From the NCBI RefSeq assembly GCF_003248505.1, contig NZ_QFOA01000071.1:1-18297 (forward strand): a stretch of DNA of 18,297 bases, given 5' to 3'. This document shows positions 1 to 6,057 of the stretch, piece by piece. The notes under the pieces were generated by a model. The model saw nothing but the letters and a program-made list of their open reading frames with translations. It had not been told where the DNA came from and did not search any database. The position numbers were made by a program, and so were the translations under genes. Origin of the DNA: Sphingobium sp. (lineage in GTDB: Bacteria > Pseudomonadota > Alphaproteobacteria > Sphingomonadales > Sphingomonadaceae). Position 1 is the first letter of the stretch. Each line of letters starts with the position of its first letter.

Positions 1-97
1 AACCCCATCTTGACCCACCCCTGACATCCGAAACATAATCGCAAGGTGGGTCACTTCTCGATGAAAACCCCGGGTCACTTCTCAGCGGCAATCAACA
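1..97. mobile_element. Terminal part of an IS21-family-like insertion sequence
   Basis: The block carries two copies of GGGTCACTTCTC (48-59 and 72-83), 24 bp apart, and GACCCACC (12-19) as an inverted match to GGTGGGTC (45-52). It seems to end in TCAACA at 92-97. Repeated short motifs of this type near a CA-ending terminus are characteristic of IS21-family ends. The body of the element would lie to the left, out of view, so no istA or istB sequence can be seen and the end (left or right) is not determined. The proposed terminus falls inside the coding region of the neighbouring HNH gene. Confidence 0.5.
48..83 (+). repeat. Direct repeat pair GGGTCACTTCTC
   Basis: Two identical 12-bp copies at 48-59 and 72-83, spaced 24 bp start to start. 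They are probably transposase-binding repeats of the insertion-sequence end. Confidence 0.6.
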
Positions 98-491
98 CGA
101 GATTGCTTTTGTCGTTGTTTGATCTATTCCAATCCAGATGATCCACTTCAACTTGCTTCCATGTCAGAGGTGTCTTGCACCAATGACATTTCTGGTCGCC
201 TCCTCCATACTTCTCATAAGCGACAACCCGGTGTTCATGAACTAATCCCGTTTTGCTTGCTAGTGGGTGTTCAGGTGCATAGCCAAGTTGATAGCCATGA
301 GCATCCATGCAGTATTTGTTTGGTGTTGTGACCGGGGTCAATAATCCCGCTTGCACTCTCGCTTGTCGATCAGCAACTAGCTTTTTCGTGTAGTGATTAT
401 GGCATAATGGCTCTTGTAGGAGATTGCGAACTCCTGCGTTCGTGCAGCCCATATATGTGCAAGGCCGGCTTGGTAGTTTCTTTCTTCCCAT
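75..491 (-). CDS. HNH endonuclease, 3' end cut off by the insertion sequence
   Basis: The 138-residue frame starts at ATG 491. An N-terminal cysteine/histidine cluster (C11, C16, C30, H33) may bind zinc. It is followed by a phage-type HNH region: GY..G.APEHP near residues 66-75, H85/H87, a CHWC zinc pair (C102, C105), the DH of the ββα core (D117, H118) and an asparagine segment ending SNL (129-131). HNH proteins of this kind usually continue with a short C-x2-C or C-N segment. Here the last six residues or so are encoded by the insertion-sequence end and the frame stops at 75. The gene is therefore probably 3'-truncated and the product may lack its full metal site. Such small HNH enzymes are common in phages as nicking or homing nucleases. 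The family is fairly sure, activity is doubtful. Confidence 0.7.
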   Translation of the reverse strand: MGRKKLPSRPCTYMGCTNAGVRNLLQEPLCHNHYTKKLVADRQARVQAGLLTPVTTPNKYCMDAHGYQLGYAPEHPLASKTGLVHEHRVVAYEKYGGGDQKCHWCKTPLTWKQVEVDHLDWNRSNNDKSNLVLIAAEK

Positions 492-560
492 CCACTAGTT
501 AGCTGGAGGGGTTCTGGACCTTTTAGCGAAGGATTAACGGGGGTTCGCTACGGCAGGGCA

Positions 561-1409
561 ATGCGATCCAGCGACGACCGATATTACCATGTCCAGCGAC
601 CGAAACGGGAAGTTCAGGATTTCACGAAGGCTATCGTCCTGGCCCTGCGTGATGCTCGCTTGCAGGGTGATCTAGCCCCCTTGGATGCCATTATCCGTGA
701 GAGCGCTGCCGAGTATCCGGCGATCTTGCTGGCGTGTGGTCGGACTGCAAATGACTTCCGGCGGGCTTTTCGTCGTGGCGCTGCTGGCTATCACAACATA
801 TCGGCGAACAATCTCGCTCCCATGGAATTGCTGCGCGATGAAGCCCTAGATGGTTATGCGGTAATGCGGCTCACTAGGGAGCAGACCACTACTGTCAAGG
901 GCAAGGCAGAGAAGCTATTTGCGCGGGATCGTCTCATCGATGACCCATCGGGCGCGATATGGCTTGAGGTCATCCACGCGCATCTTGCCGGGGAACGTGA
1001 GGCGCATTTGGACTTGCTTTTGAACCTACGTGATCGGGGCCGGGTTCTGAATGCGGCTGACCGTGCAGCTTACCAAATCAAGCCATATCCCACTTCTAGT
1101 GAGTTGGGCGATCTGCCGTCGAATGATGCAGTGTTGCCCTTCGCGGCTCGTCAGTATCTTTTTTATCGGGATAAAACGGATCGCTATGAGCAATGGCGTT
1201 CGTTAATGACCACACCTGTTCGGATGCTCACTGCCTATCTGGATAATGGGTCGATGATGGCTGCTCGCTTGTGTCGAGGCGATGAGCCGTCAGGGCATGA
1301 ACATCGGCGCCATTTTCAGGCGCGGGTTACTCGCATTGATGTTGAGTTAGGCGCGCAGTTGGAAGGCTGGGCAGCGCAATGGAATGGCAAACGACCAGAG
1401 GCATTATGA
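561..1409 (+). CDS. Hypothetical protein, 282 residues
   Basis: I do not recognise this protein. It is soluble, charged and probably mostly helical, with no signal peptide or membrane segment. Its N-terminus is basic and an Arg-rich patch (FRRAFRRG) lies near residues 66-74. The ATG at 561 follows a weak AGGG purine stretch. The next gene starts at 1406 inside an ATGA overlap with this gene's stop, so the two are very likely translationally coupled. It runs divergently from the HNH gene with a 69-bp gap between them. The length and clean coding character make it a real gene. Any role in the element (replication, packaging, defence) would be a guess. Confidence 0.75.
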   Translation: MRSSDDRYYHVQRPKREVQDFTKAIVLALRDARLQGDLAPLDAIIRESAAEYPAILLACGRTANDFRRAFRRGAAGYHNISANNLAPMELLRDEALDGYAVMRLTREQTTTVKGKAEKLFARDRLIDDPSGAIWLEVIHAHLAGEREAHLDLLLNLRDRGRVLNAADRAAYQIKPYPTSSELGDLPSNDAVLPFAARQYLFYRDKTDRYEQWRSLMTTPVRMLTAYLDNGSMMAARLCRGDEPSGHEHRRHFQARVTRIDVELGAQLEGWAAQWNGKRPEAL

Positions 1410-1693
1410 CAAGAGACGAGATAATGGACGGTCTGGCGGCCGAACTGAAACAGATCATAGACGATACCTGCAAGCCCGAAACATCCATCTTTGACGGGCT
1501 GGATAAATGGCAGGATCGTGCATGGCTCTGGATTTTGATGGTCGAGGCACACAGGGATGGCAAAGACCCTGTGATGGCTAGGCTGGCATATGAAAACGGC
1601 GATGTTTCGGAGGTGGACTGGCGCACTCGCGTTGAACGTCTGGCACCGGCAATGGCCTACGCATCTGAATGGCAAGCAAAGAGAGCAGCATGA
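1406..1693 (+). CDS. Hypothetical protein, 95 residues
   Basis: Unrecognised small soluble protein starting MTRDEIMDGL, rich in Asp/Glu and Trp. The ATG at 1406 overlaps the upstream TGA (ATGA) and is preceded by AGAGG at a usable distance. A longer in-frame start at 1379 exists but would overlap the upstream gene by 31 bp and has no better ribosome site. Its own stop overlaps the ATG of the next, broken frame at 1690, again as ATGA. The chain 561-1409, 1406-1693, 1690 onward therefore looks like a three-gene operon. Confidence 0.7.
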   Translation: MTRDEIMDGLAAELKQIIDDTCKPETSIFDGLDKWQDRAWLWILMVEAHRDGKDPVMARLAYENGDVSEVDWRTRVERLAPAMAYASEWQAKRAA

Positions 1694-1731
1694 GCGTCAT
1701 ATTCGATCTATTCGGCGATTTCCTGAAATAG
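1690..1731 (+). pseudogene. 5' fragment of a gene cut by an in-frame amber codon
   Basis: An ATG at 1690, in an ATGA overlap with the preceding stop, opens a frame of 13 codons ending in TAG at 1729-1731. The same frame continues without a further stop through 1759 to 2034. The likely intact product would start MSVIFDLFGDFLK and continue HDSEVFYEW into the downstream protein. A single C-to-T change (CAG to TAG) would explain the break. Amber suppression is an alternative that cannot be excluded from the sequence. Confidence 0.55.
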
Positions 1732-1758
1732 CATGACAGCGAAGTCTTTTACGAATGG

Positions 1759-2034
1759 ATGGCTTTGCATGTGAAAGGCCGTGCAGTAGTGTATAAGACT
1801 GAGGGTGACGACATGCTCGATGATGGCACGCTAATATCGTGGCGTGATAGTGAATGGACTGCTCATCGGGCCATCTTCGATCCGTCTGACCTAACTATCA
1901 GACCGGGTGGTCACTGCTTCCGTTATCCCGGCTGGCAGGTAAGCGAATACGAACTTATCCGCATTGAGTTTGAGGACAACAAGGACGCTCGGCATTTCGC
2001 TGTTGAATATGGGATCGAACCTCTGACACTCTGA
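1759..2034 (+). CDS. Hypothetical protein, 91 residues (downstream part of an amber-interrupted gene)
   Basis: The frame from ATG 1759 to the TGA at 2032-2034 encodes an acidic, probably β-rich small protein (VYKTEGDDM.DDGTLISW and YPGWQVSEYELIRIEF segments). I do not recognise the family. No convincing ribosome-binding site precedes 1759. Nine sense codons upstream in the same frame, back to a TAG at 1729, read as plausible protein, and the frame reaches a well-placed ATG at 1690. The 91-residue form is therefore probably the remainder of a longer protein of about 114 residues. Whether it is expressed by re-initiation is unknown. Confidence 0.6.
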   Translation: MALHVKGRAVVYKTEGDDMLDDGTLISWRDSEWTAHRAIFDPSDLTIRPGGHCFRYPGWQVSEYELIRIEFEDNKDARHFAVEYGIEPLTL

Positions 2035-2119
2035 GAGCGTCTGTTTGCACCCGATGCAGCGTGACAGATTAGGGCTTCACGTTTGTTCTCATAGACAGCC
2101 GTAGGGCATCTGAGACCTT

Positions 2120-2158
2120 GATAGTCCGCTAATCCGGGGGATGGATTAGCGGACTATC
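2120..2158. repeat. Perfect 16-bp inverted repeat (hairpin) between convergent genes
   Basis: GATAGTCCGCTAATCC at 2120-2135 is matched exactly by its reverse complement at 2143-2158 around a 7-base spacer GGGGGAT. It lies in the 225-bp non-coding gap (2035-2259) between convergent transcripts. That position suits a bidirectional terminator, but there is no T-run on either side. A protein-binding or recombination site is an alternative. I see no gene elsewhere in this gap. Confidence 0.7.
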
Positions 2159-2259
2159 TGGACAACTAGAAGCGACCGTTATCCAACACTGCTACCGTGC
2201 CATCACTGCATAGCTTCGTTGACTTCGTATCGCGACTTAAAAATCATTGCATGTGCAAC

Positions 2260-2991
2260 TTACTTTCCTAGTAACGCTTGCATGACCTTAACGGTTTTCT
2301 GAAAGTGGTTATCATACCAAGTTGTATCGAGCGTCGTGCGGCTTATGTGTGCTGCTATGACCATTGAGGACCATTTGCTTGCATCAGGATCATCAATCAC
2401 AACGCTTTTTTCGGTGCAGGTAGTTTTAGCTATTATTGCCTCAGTGCTGTCAAGCCGTAGAAATAGTAGCTTGTCGCGTTCCGGTTTGGTGAGTTCACTG
2501 CCGCCGAATTTGCTGTATGGGAAAGCAGCAGCGCCATCAACAAAAGCATTGAAGGAACTCCCGCGAAGGTAGCGATCCTTTGGCAGCTTCTTATTGATGA
2601 GAGCTTTAATCACGACAGGAGTTGAGCCGGTTATCTGCGTAACAAATATCTTCGGATAATCGCCATTCCCAACAAGCGACTTCATGTGCTTCTCTACTTC
2701 ATGAAAAGCCTCGTTTGCTTTCTTGGCAGCTTCCTGCTTGGTGGCTTCTGCAATAGCCCGCGTGAAATCATTGAGACGTTCATGCGCTTGAAGAATTGCG
2801 CGTTGAGTGATCTCAACCTGTTTGAGCATTTCAAGCGGCATTTCCAGTTTGCTATATTCTAGCTCTGCATTCTCGATGGCATGGAAGATCGAACCAATGT
2901 CATTGTTTTTTACCGCTTCATGAAGTTCCGTGACTTGGTTTTCAAGTGCTTCGCGCAACAGTTGCTCATCAATATCTGCGCTGGTTGTCAT
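2260..2991 (-). CDS. Hypothetical helical protein, 243 residues, partner of the zinc-ribbon protein
   Basis: The ATG at 2991 overlaps the stop of the upstream gene (ATGA, 2988-2991) and follows GAGGA, so the pair is coupled. The first half (about residues 5-110) is highly helical and charged, with long heptad-like stretches typical of a coiled coil. The second half (from about 113) looks globular, with β-prone segments (KIFVTQITGSTPVVIKAL) and a lysine-rich patch. No known motif is recognisable. The pairing with a nucleic-acid-binding zinc ribbon suggests, as inference only, a role in DNA or RNA transactions of the element. Confidence 0.7.
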   Translation of the reverse strand: MTTSADIDEQLLREALENQVTELHEAVKNNDIGSIFHAIENAELEYSKLEMPLEMLKQVEITQRAILQAHERLNDFTRAIAEATKQEAAKKANEAFHEVEKHMKSLVGNGDYPKIFVTQITGSTPVVIKALINKKLPKDRYLRGSSFNAFVDGAAAFPYSKFGGSELTKPERDKLLFLRLDSTEAIIAKTTCTEKSVVIDDPDASKWSSMVIAAHISRTTLDTTWYDNHFQKTVKVMQALLGK

Positions 2992-3644
2992 TGGTCGTCC
3001 TCGTCGTTGAATAGGAATATGTTGGGATCGCTCAGCAGGGGTTCGGCTTCATCATCATCAATAGTGAGTGCTGCCCAGCCCATGGGATCGTCTTTGGGGC
3101 CGATAACCCAGATAAAACGGCGGTTCATGTCACCGGAGGGACCGGGATCAGGTGTCCAATAATAGCTGTTGCGCAGTGCATCGCTCATGTCCGCCAGCGC
3201 TTCCAAGAGATCGTTGAAATTCTCGTCGGCTATGTTTTCTGCGATCCATTGGCCGATAGGCTTGGCACCGGCTGGTAATGGCTGTTTGGCTATATGGGGT
3301 CTGGGCGCGATACCGCGCTGCCTAGCTACCTTAGCCGACCAAAGATCATAGGACAGCTTCTCAATCTGCTCGTCGGACATGCCGAGTGCGCTCATGACCT
3401 CGCGCATTTTCTTCGCCAGTGAGGTGTCGGGTTCTTGCCGGGTATGGGTCTGGCACTGGAAACAGCCGTAGCCAGCAGCGCCCGATGGATCGAGGAAGAA
3501 TGCGCCTCGCTGGGTTTTGTCGCGTGAATGGCCTTTGAGGTGGCACAACGGGCAGTCGAATTTGATCTTTGTGCCGCCGTTATAGGGGGCCGATCTGCTC
3601 TTTGTCGGGAGGATGCTGCGAATTGCGTCGTGCAGTAGGTTCAT
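2988..3644 (-). CDS. Zinc-ribbon protein resembling a phage primase N-terminus
   Basis: This 218-residue protein has a CPLC pair (C31, C34) and a CFQC pair (C61, C64) flanking a basic segment with a QRGAFF element. The layout matches the CHC2-like zinc ribbons that begin phage primases and primase-helicases and recognise the template. No TOPRIM or helicase motif follows. The rest has helical segments (about 72-155), a WTPDPGP stretch near 163-169 and a very acidic C-terminus (DDDEAEP, NDEDDQ), so this is a stand-alone ribbon or a diverged replication protein. ATG 3644 is preceded only by a weak site (GTGAG). It is the first gene of a two-gene operon and diverges from the HEPN-like gene across 81 bp. 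The zinc ribbon is clear; the primase link is inference. Confidence 0.65.
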   Translation of the reverse strand: MNLLHDAIRSILPTKSRSAPYNGGTKIKFDCPLCHLKGHSRDKTQRGAFFLDPSGAAGYGCFQCQTHTRQEPDTSLAKKMREVMSALGMSDEQIEKLSYDLWSAKVARQRGIAPRPHIAKQPLPAGAKPIGQWIAENIADENFNDLLEALADMSDALRNSYYWTPDPGPSGDMNRRFIWVIGPKDDPMGWAALTIDDDEAEPLLSDPNIFLFNDEDDQ

Positions 3645-3689
3645 AGGGACTCACTAAAAGTGATCCCGTTATCATCGCGTTAAGGGTGC

Positions 3690-3716
3690 TTGGCTTTGTA
3701 ACGATTGCGATATAAA
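3690..3716 (+). promoter_or_regulatory. Possible promoter for the HEPN-like cassette
   Basis: TTGGCT (3690-3695) and TATAAA (3711-3716) are separated by 15 bp in the 81-bp gap between divergent genes. The spacing is a little short for a σ70-type promoter, so this is a weak call. Confidence 0.25.
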
Positions 3717-3725
3717 TTCGTTGCT

Positions 3726-4340
3726 ATGAAACCCAAAGTCGACCAGCCCGCAAACCCGCTGTTCACGAATGGCGAGAATTTCCAAATGAATGCTTGCGTG
3801 GGCGCTAACGGCGGCCCGTATGAGCTTTTTCATTACGCGAATGGGTTCTTTGAGGCTGGCCATGCCGCAATTGAGGCTGCACGCAAATGCACGGCTCCTG
3901 TTGATACGCTGATTTACCCAATTGCGTTCAGCTACCGTCACGCAATCGAATTGATGCTTAAGCAGATGATCGTCAAACTCAATCTGCTGCTGGGATCACA
4001 TGAGGGGTTCAAAAAAAGCCATCAGATAGACGTCCTGTGGGATGAGGTTTCGCGCCTGACTGCTGAACATGGACATGATCTTATCGAACCAGATGCGGTC
4101 GAACGCATCGGTGCAATTATAGGCCACTTTCATTCCTTCGATCCTACAGGGCAGGTTTTTCGTTACCCATTTGACCGCCAAGACAATCGCCACTTAGAGG
4201 GGCATAGCCTCATCAACGTGGAGGTGTTGCAGGTTTATATGCACGACCTGCAACAGACTATGGAACGCTGGTATTATGAGGCAGTCGAACTGCGTCACTG
4301 GCAGCTCGATGAGATCGCACAATATGGCGTGGAAGGGTGA
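3726..4340 (+). CDS. HEPN-like hypothetical protein, 204 residues
   Basis: The ATG at 3726 gives MKPKVDQPANP; an in-frame TTG at 3705 is possible but lies in the likely promoter. The central segment YPIAFSYRHAIELMLKQM (64-81) is a long amphipathic helix with an Arg-His-x-x-Glu arrangement (R71, H72, E75). HEPN-type all-helical nucleotide-binding or RNase domains carry their catalytic Arg and His in a comparable setting (R-x4-6-H). The usual spacing is not exact here, so this is an inference and not an assignment. A second helical region (100-150) and a Trp/Tyr-rich end (WYYEAVELRHW) follow. Two further genes sit directly downstream on the same strand. After its TGA (4338-4340) the same frame stays open into the next gene. 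Confidence 0.7.
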   Translation: MKPKVDQPANPLFTNGENFQMNACVGANGGPYELFHYANGFFEAGHAAIEAARKCTAPVDTLIYPIAFSYRHAIELMLKQMIVKLNLLLGSHEGFKKSHQIDVLWDEVSRLTAEHGHDLIEPDAVERIGAIIGHFHSFDPTGQVFRYPFDRQDNRHLEGHSLINVEVLQVYMHDLQQTMERWYYEAVELRHWQLDEIAQYGVEG

Positions 4341-4379
4341 TATGAGCGGATTGCCCGAAATTCATCTGCGTGGCATGAA

Positions 4380-4763
4380 ATGCTGATGGGGCAGGATCAA
4401 TCACACCTCGCGACAATGGCGCGCAAGATCACGACCAGCAGCGCAATGAACCCTGCGCTGATGTTGTGCCTGATGATCTGCCCGCTGGGCATCATAGGGA
4501 TTTCAACGCTGTTCCACGCAGGGCTATGGATACCGGCGCTGATCCTGATTGTCATCACTGGCTTTCCGCTCGGAATAGCATGTTGGCAGCTTGTCCATTT
4601 CACGAAGCACGACGCGAATAGGTTGCAAGGTGAGCAGCATATCGAGCGGATGCTGCAAATACGGCAGGCCATTGCGTTTAAGGATGGCGGCGAATTGAAG
4701 GAAGTCACCGTATCCGGCGATCTGGTCGGCAATCCAGCACTCGAGGACAAAAGTGGTGAATAA
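4380..4763 (+). CDS. Small membrane protein with two transmembrane helices
   Basis: The 127-residue protein has two hydrophobic spans at about 27-46 and 49-72, then a charged, probably cytoplasmic tail with a helix around 80-105. No family is recognised. The start is uncertain. The ATG at 4380 has no good ribosome site. A better-placed ATG at 4342 (after GGAAGGGTGAT) opens a different frame that ends after 14 codons at 4386. The 4380 frame itself is open upstream back to the TGA of the HEPN-like gene at 4338. Possible readings are re-initiation after the 14-codon peptide, a frameshift, or a former fusion. The 3' end overlaps the start of the following gene by 11 bp. Confidence 0.65.
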   Translation: MLMGQDQSHLATMARKITTSSAMNPALMLCLMICPLGIIGISTLFHAGLWIPALILIVITGFPLGIACWQLVHFTKHDANRLQGEQHIERMLQIRQAIAFKDGGELKEVTVSGDLVGNPALEDKSGE

Positions 4764-5118
4764 TTACCTGCTGTCCTACAACCCGTATGGGTTCACACCG
4801 ACCGAAGGTCAATTGCTGAACCATGTGAAAGTCAATCGTTTCATCGTTCAGTATTATCAGCCCTTTATCGGCACCTATGTCCTTAAGAGCGAGCAAACCG
4901 CTGTAGTCGTGACAGAGAGCCTAAAAGGGCTATTTGAGCAATCGCCGTTCATGGTCACACAATTGTTTTCACATCTGACAGGCGGGACCATGCCACAAGA
5001 GATTTGGCATTGGATAAATCACGGCTACATGCCGGCACCGCCGCCGCAGGCTCCGCCACCGCCGCATGAGAACTTCCTTGGTGGCCTGCTCGGCGCGCTC
5101 AAGAAAGATGGCAATTAG
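4753..5118 (+). CDS. Hypothetical protein with possible VapD/Cas2-like fold and Pro-rich tail
   Basis: The GTG at 4753 follows GAGG by 7 bp and overlaps the end of the upstream gene; a second GTG at 4756 is also possible. The body (about 1-95) has the order YLLSYNP - helix - FIGTYVLKSEQTA - helix - MPQEIWHWI. This resembles the β-α-β pattern of short SinR/VapD/Cas2-like ferredoxin-fold proteins (YxxSYDL … STWLVKT … pattern). The match is by pattern only and catalytic residues cannot be assigned. A PAPPPQAPPPPH tract (about 94-105) leads to a short GGLLGALKK tail that could be an amphipathic helix. It is the third gene of the cassette starting at 3726 and converges with the next operon, 3 bp away. 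Confidence 0.6.
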   Translation: MVNNYLLSYNPYGFTPTEGQLLNHVKVNRFIVQYYQPFIGTYVLKSEQTAVVVTESLKGLFEQSPFMVTQLFSHLTGGTMPQEIWHWINHGYMPAPPPQAPPPPHENFLGGLLGALKKDGN

Positions 5119-5121
5119 CTG

Positions 5122-5394
5122 TCATATCTCACCTTGCAATCCATCGCGGATAATTTCCGCGTAGGCACGGAATGGTGTCTTGATTGTCGCAAGGCACAAG
5201 TCGTCCGCCTCAATATCGAGGCTGATCGAGTATAGCCTGTCACATTGACGAGCCAAAAAGCCGATAACGGCTGAGGCTTCGCGACCGATAAATTCGAGTT
5301 CGAACACGAACAGCGAGCCGACTAACTCTTGCCCCGATTTCGTCGGGCGGTATTCGTTTTCCACTGTTTCGCGCAGAGATAGTAATTGGATCAT
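5122..5394 (-). CDS. Hypothetical protein, 90 residues
   Basis: Small soluble protein of mixed α/β character, starting MIQLLSLRETVENEY, not recognised. The ATG at 5394 overlaps the stop of the upstream gene (ATGA, 5391-5394), so it is the last of three coupled genes. Its stop sits 3 bp from the stop of the convergent cassette, leaving no room for a terminator between them. Confidence 0.6.
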   Translation of the reverse strand: MIQLLSLRETVENEYRPTKSGQELVGSLFVFELEFIGREASAVIGFLARQCDRLYSISLDIEADDLCLATIKTPFRAYAEIIRDGLQGEI

Positions 5395-5621
5395 GCGTCA
5401 CCATCCTTGCCTGACCATGTGCGGTCGCCAAGCTGGACACGCCATTTGCCCTGATATTGACCGATTGATTTTGAAGTCTGGTAGTCGCTGCCATCGGTCA
5501 GGTGGCGCTCAAGTGCCGTGCGGATAATCTCGATATGCTCTTCGGCTTTTTGTAATCTGTGACAAGCCCCACAAACAGCAAAGAACATGAAGGCGCAGAG
5601 CGCGGTTAGGAAATAGATCAT
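5391..5621 (-). CDS. Small membrane-anchored protein, 76 residues
   Basis: The ATG at 5621 overlaps the upstream TGA (5618-5620) in the same ATGA arrangement as its neighbours; a longer start at 5633 is possible but would overlap by 16 bp. A hydrophobic N-terminal span (about 2-20, IYFLTALCAFMFFAVCGAC) is followed by a helical segment (RLQKAEEHIEIIRTALERH) and a short polar tail with W and G residues. This looks like one membrane anchor with a small soluble domain. Phage Rz-like or spanin-like proteins have comparable shapes, but nothing specific supports that. Confidence 0.55.
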   Translation of the reverse strand: MIYFLTALCAFMFFAVCGACHRLQKAEEHIEIIRTALERHLTDGSDYQTSKSIGQYQGKWRVQLGDRTWSGKDGDA

Positions 5622-5884
5622 TCCGCACCCCATTTTGCGTGAAATTCATCGGCTACATTTTTGTCTGTAAGCGAAATCTGAAATTCGCCTTCGATCATGC
5701 TGGCGAACAAGACAGATGGGTGGTTCAACAAAGACGTTACAGCGTCTAGCCAAGCCTTGGTCTTCGATGTGTCGATTTGAACCAAGCAGTGCGGGTTTTT
5801 ATAGTAGATAAGGATGCTGCTGGTCGCATGAACCGATGTCGTCGGAAGTGGCATCTTGCTACGGATCGTATAAGTGGTTTTCAT
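5618..5884 (-). CDS. Hypothetical protein, 88 residues
   Basis: The ATG at 5884 follows an excellent GAGGAG site 8 bp away, which decides against a longer in-frame start at 5917. The protein starts MKTTYTIRSKMPLPTTS and looks like a compact α/β domain (SSILIYYKNPHCLVQIDTSK, then helices). No family is recognised. It is the first gene of the three-gene operon 5884-5122, with both junctions being 4-bp ATGA overlaps. The promoter must lie in the 173-bp gap shared with the divergent gene at 6058. Confidence 0.65.
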   Translation of the reverse strand: MKTTYTIRSKMPLPTTSVHATSSILIYYKNPHCLVQIDTSKTKAWLDAVTSLLNHPSVLFASMIEGEFQISLTDKNVADEFHAKWGAE

Positions 5885-5969
5885 AATGTGTTCTCCTCTC
5901 TCCGCATATTTATCCACGGACGAGAGTTTGAACCCGATAAGGAGCCTCCTGAAATCTCCTGACTGTCAA

Positions 5970-6018
5970 CGCCAAAGAGCGGATGATTATTAGGTGGAAC
6001 GGCAACATACGATGTTGG
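5970..6018 (+). repeat. Upstream sequence block shared with 7657-7723
   Basis: The leader of the 6058 gene contains CGCCAAAGAG (5970-5979), GGATGATTAT (5981-5990), CATAC (6006-6010) and GTTGG (6014-6018). The same four words in the same order occur upstream of the 7740 gene, with exactly 25 bp between the starts of GGATGATTAT and CATAC in both. A small hairpin CAACAT-ACG-ATGTTG (6003-6017) overlaps the block. It is probably a common promoter or operator. Confidence 0.5.
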
Positions 6019-6057
6019 CAGGGCAATAGAGCGCTGCGAAGATCGGAGTTACACACA

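Noticed and set aside
48..83. Short CRISPR-like repeat array
   Set aside because: Only two 12-bp copies with a 12-bp gap; the layout fits insertion-sequence terminal repeats, and no cas gene is present.
119..331. Plus-strand open frame of 70 codons opposite the HNH gene
   Set aside because: Antisense to a frame with clear HNH and zinc motifs, and no ribosome site.
2035..2259. A small gene or RNA gene in the convergent gap
   Set aside because: No start with a ribosome site, no tRNA-like folding; only the 16-bp inverted repeat stands out.
4753..5118. A genuine Cas2 of a CRISPR system
   Set aside because: There is only a general fold resemblance, no Cas1 or repeats nearby, and the Pro-rich tail is not a Cas2 feature.
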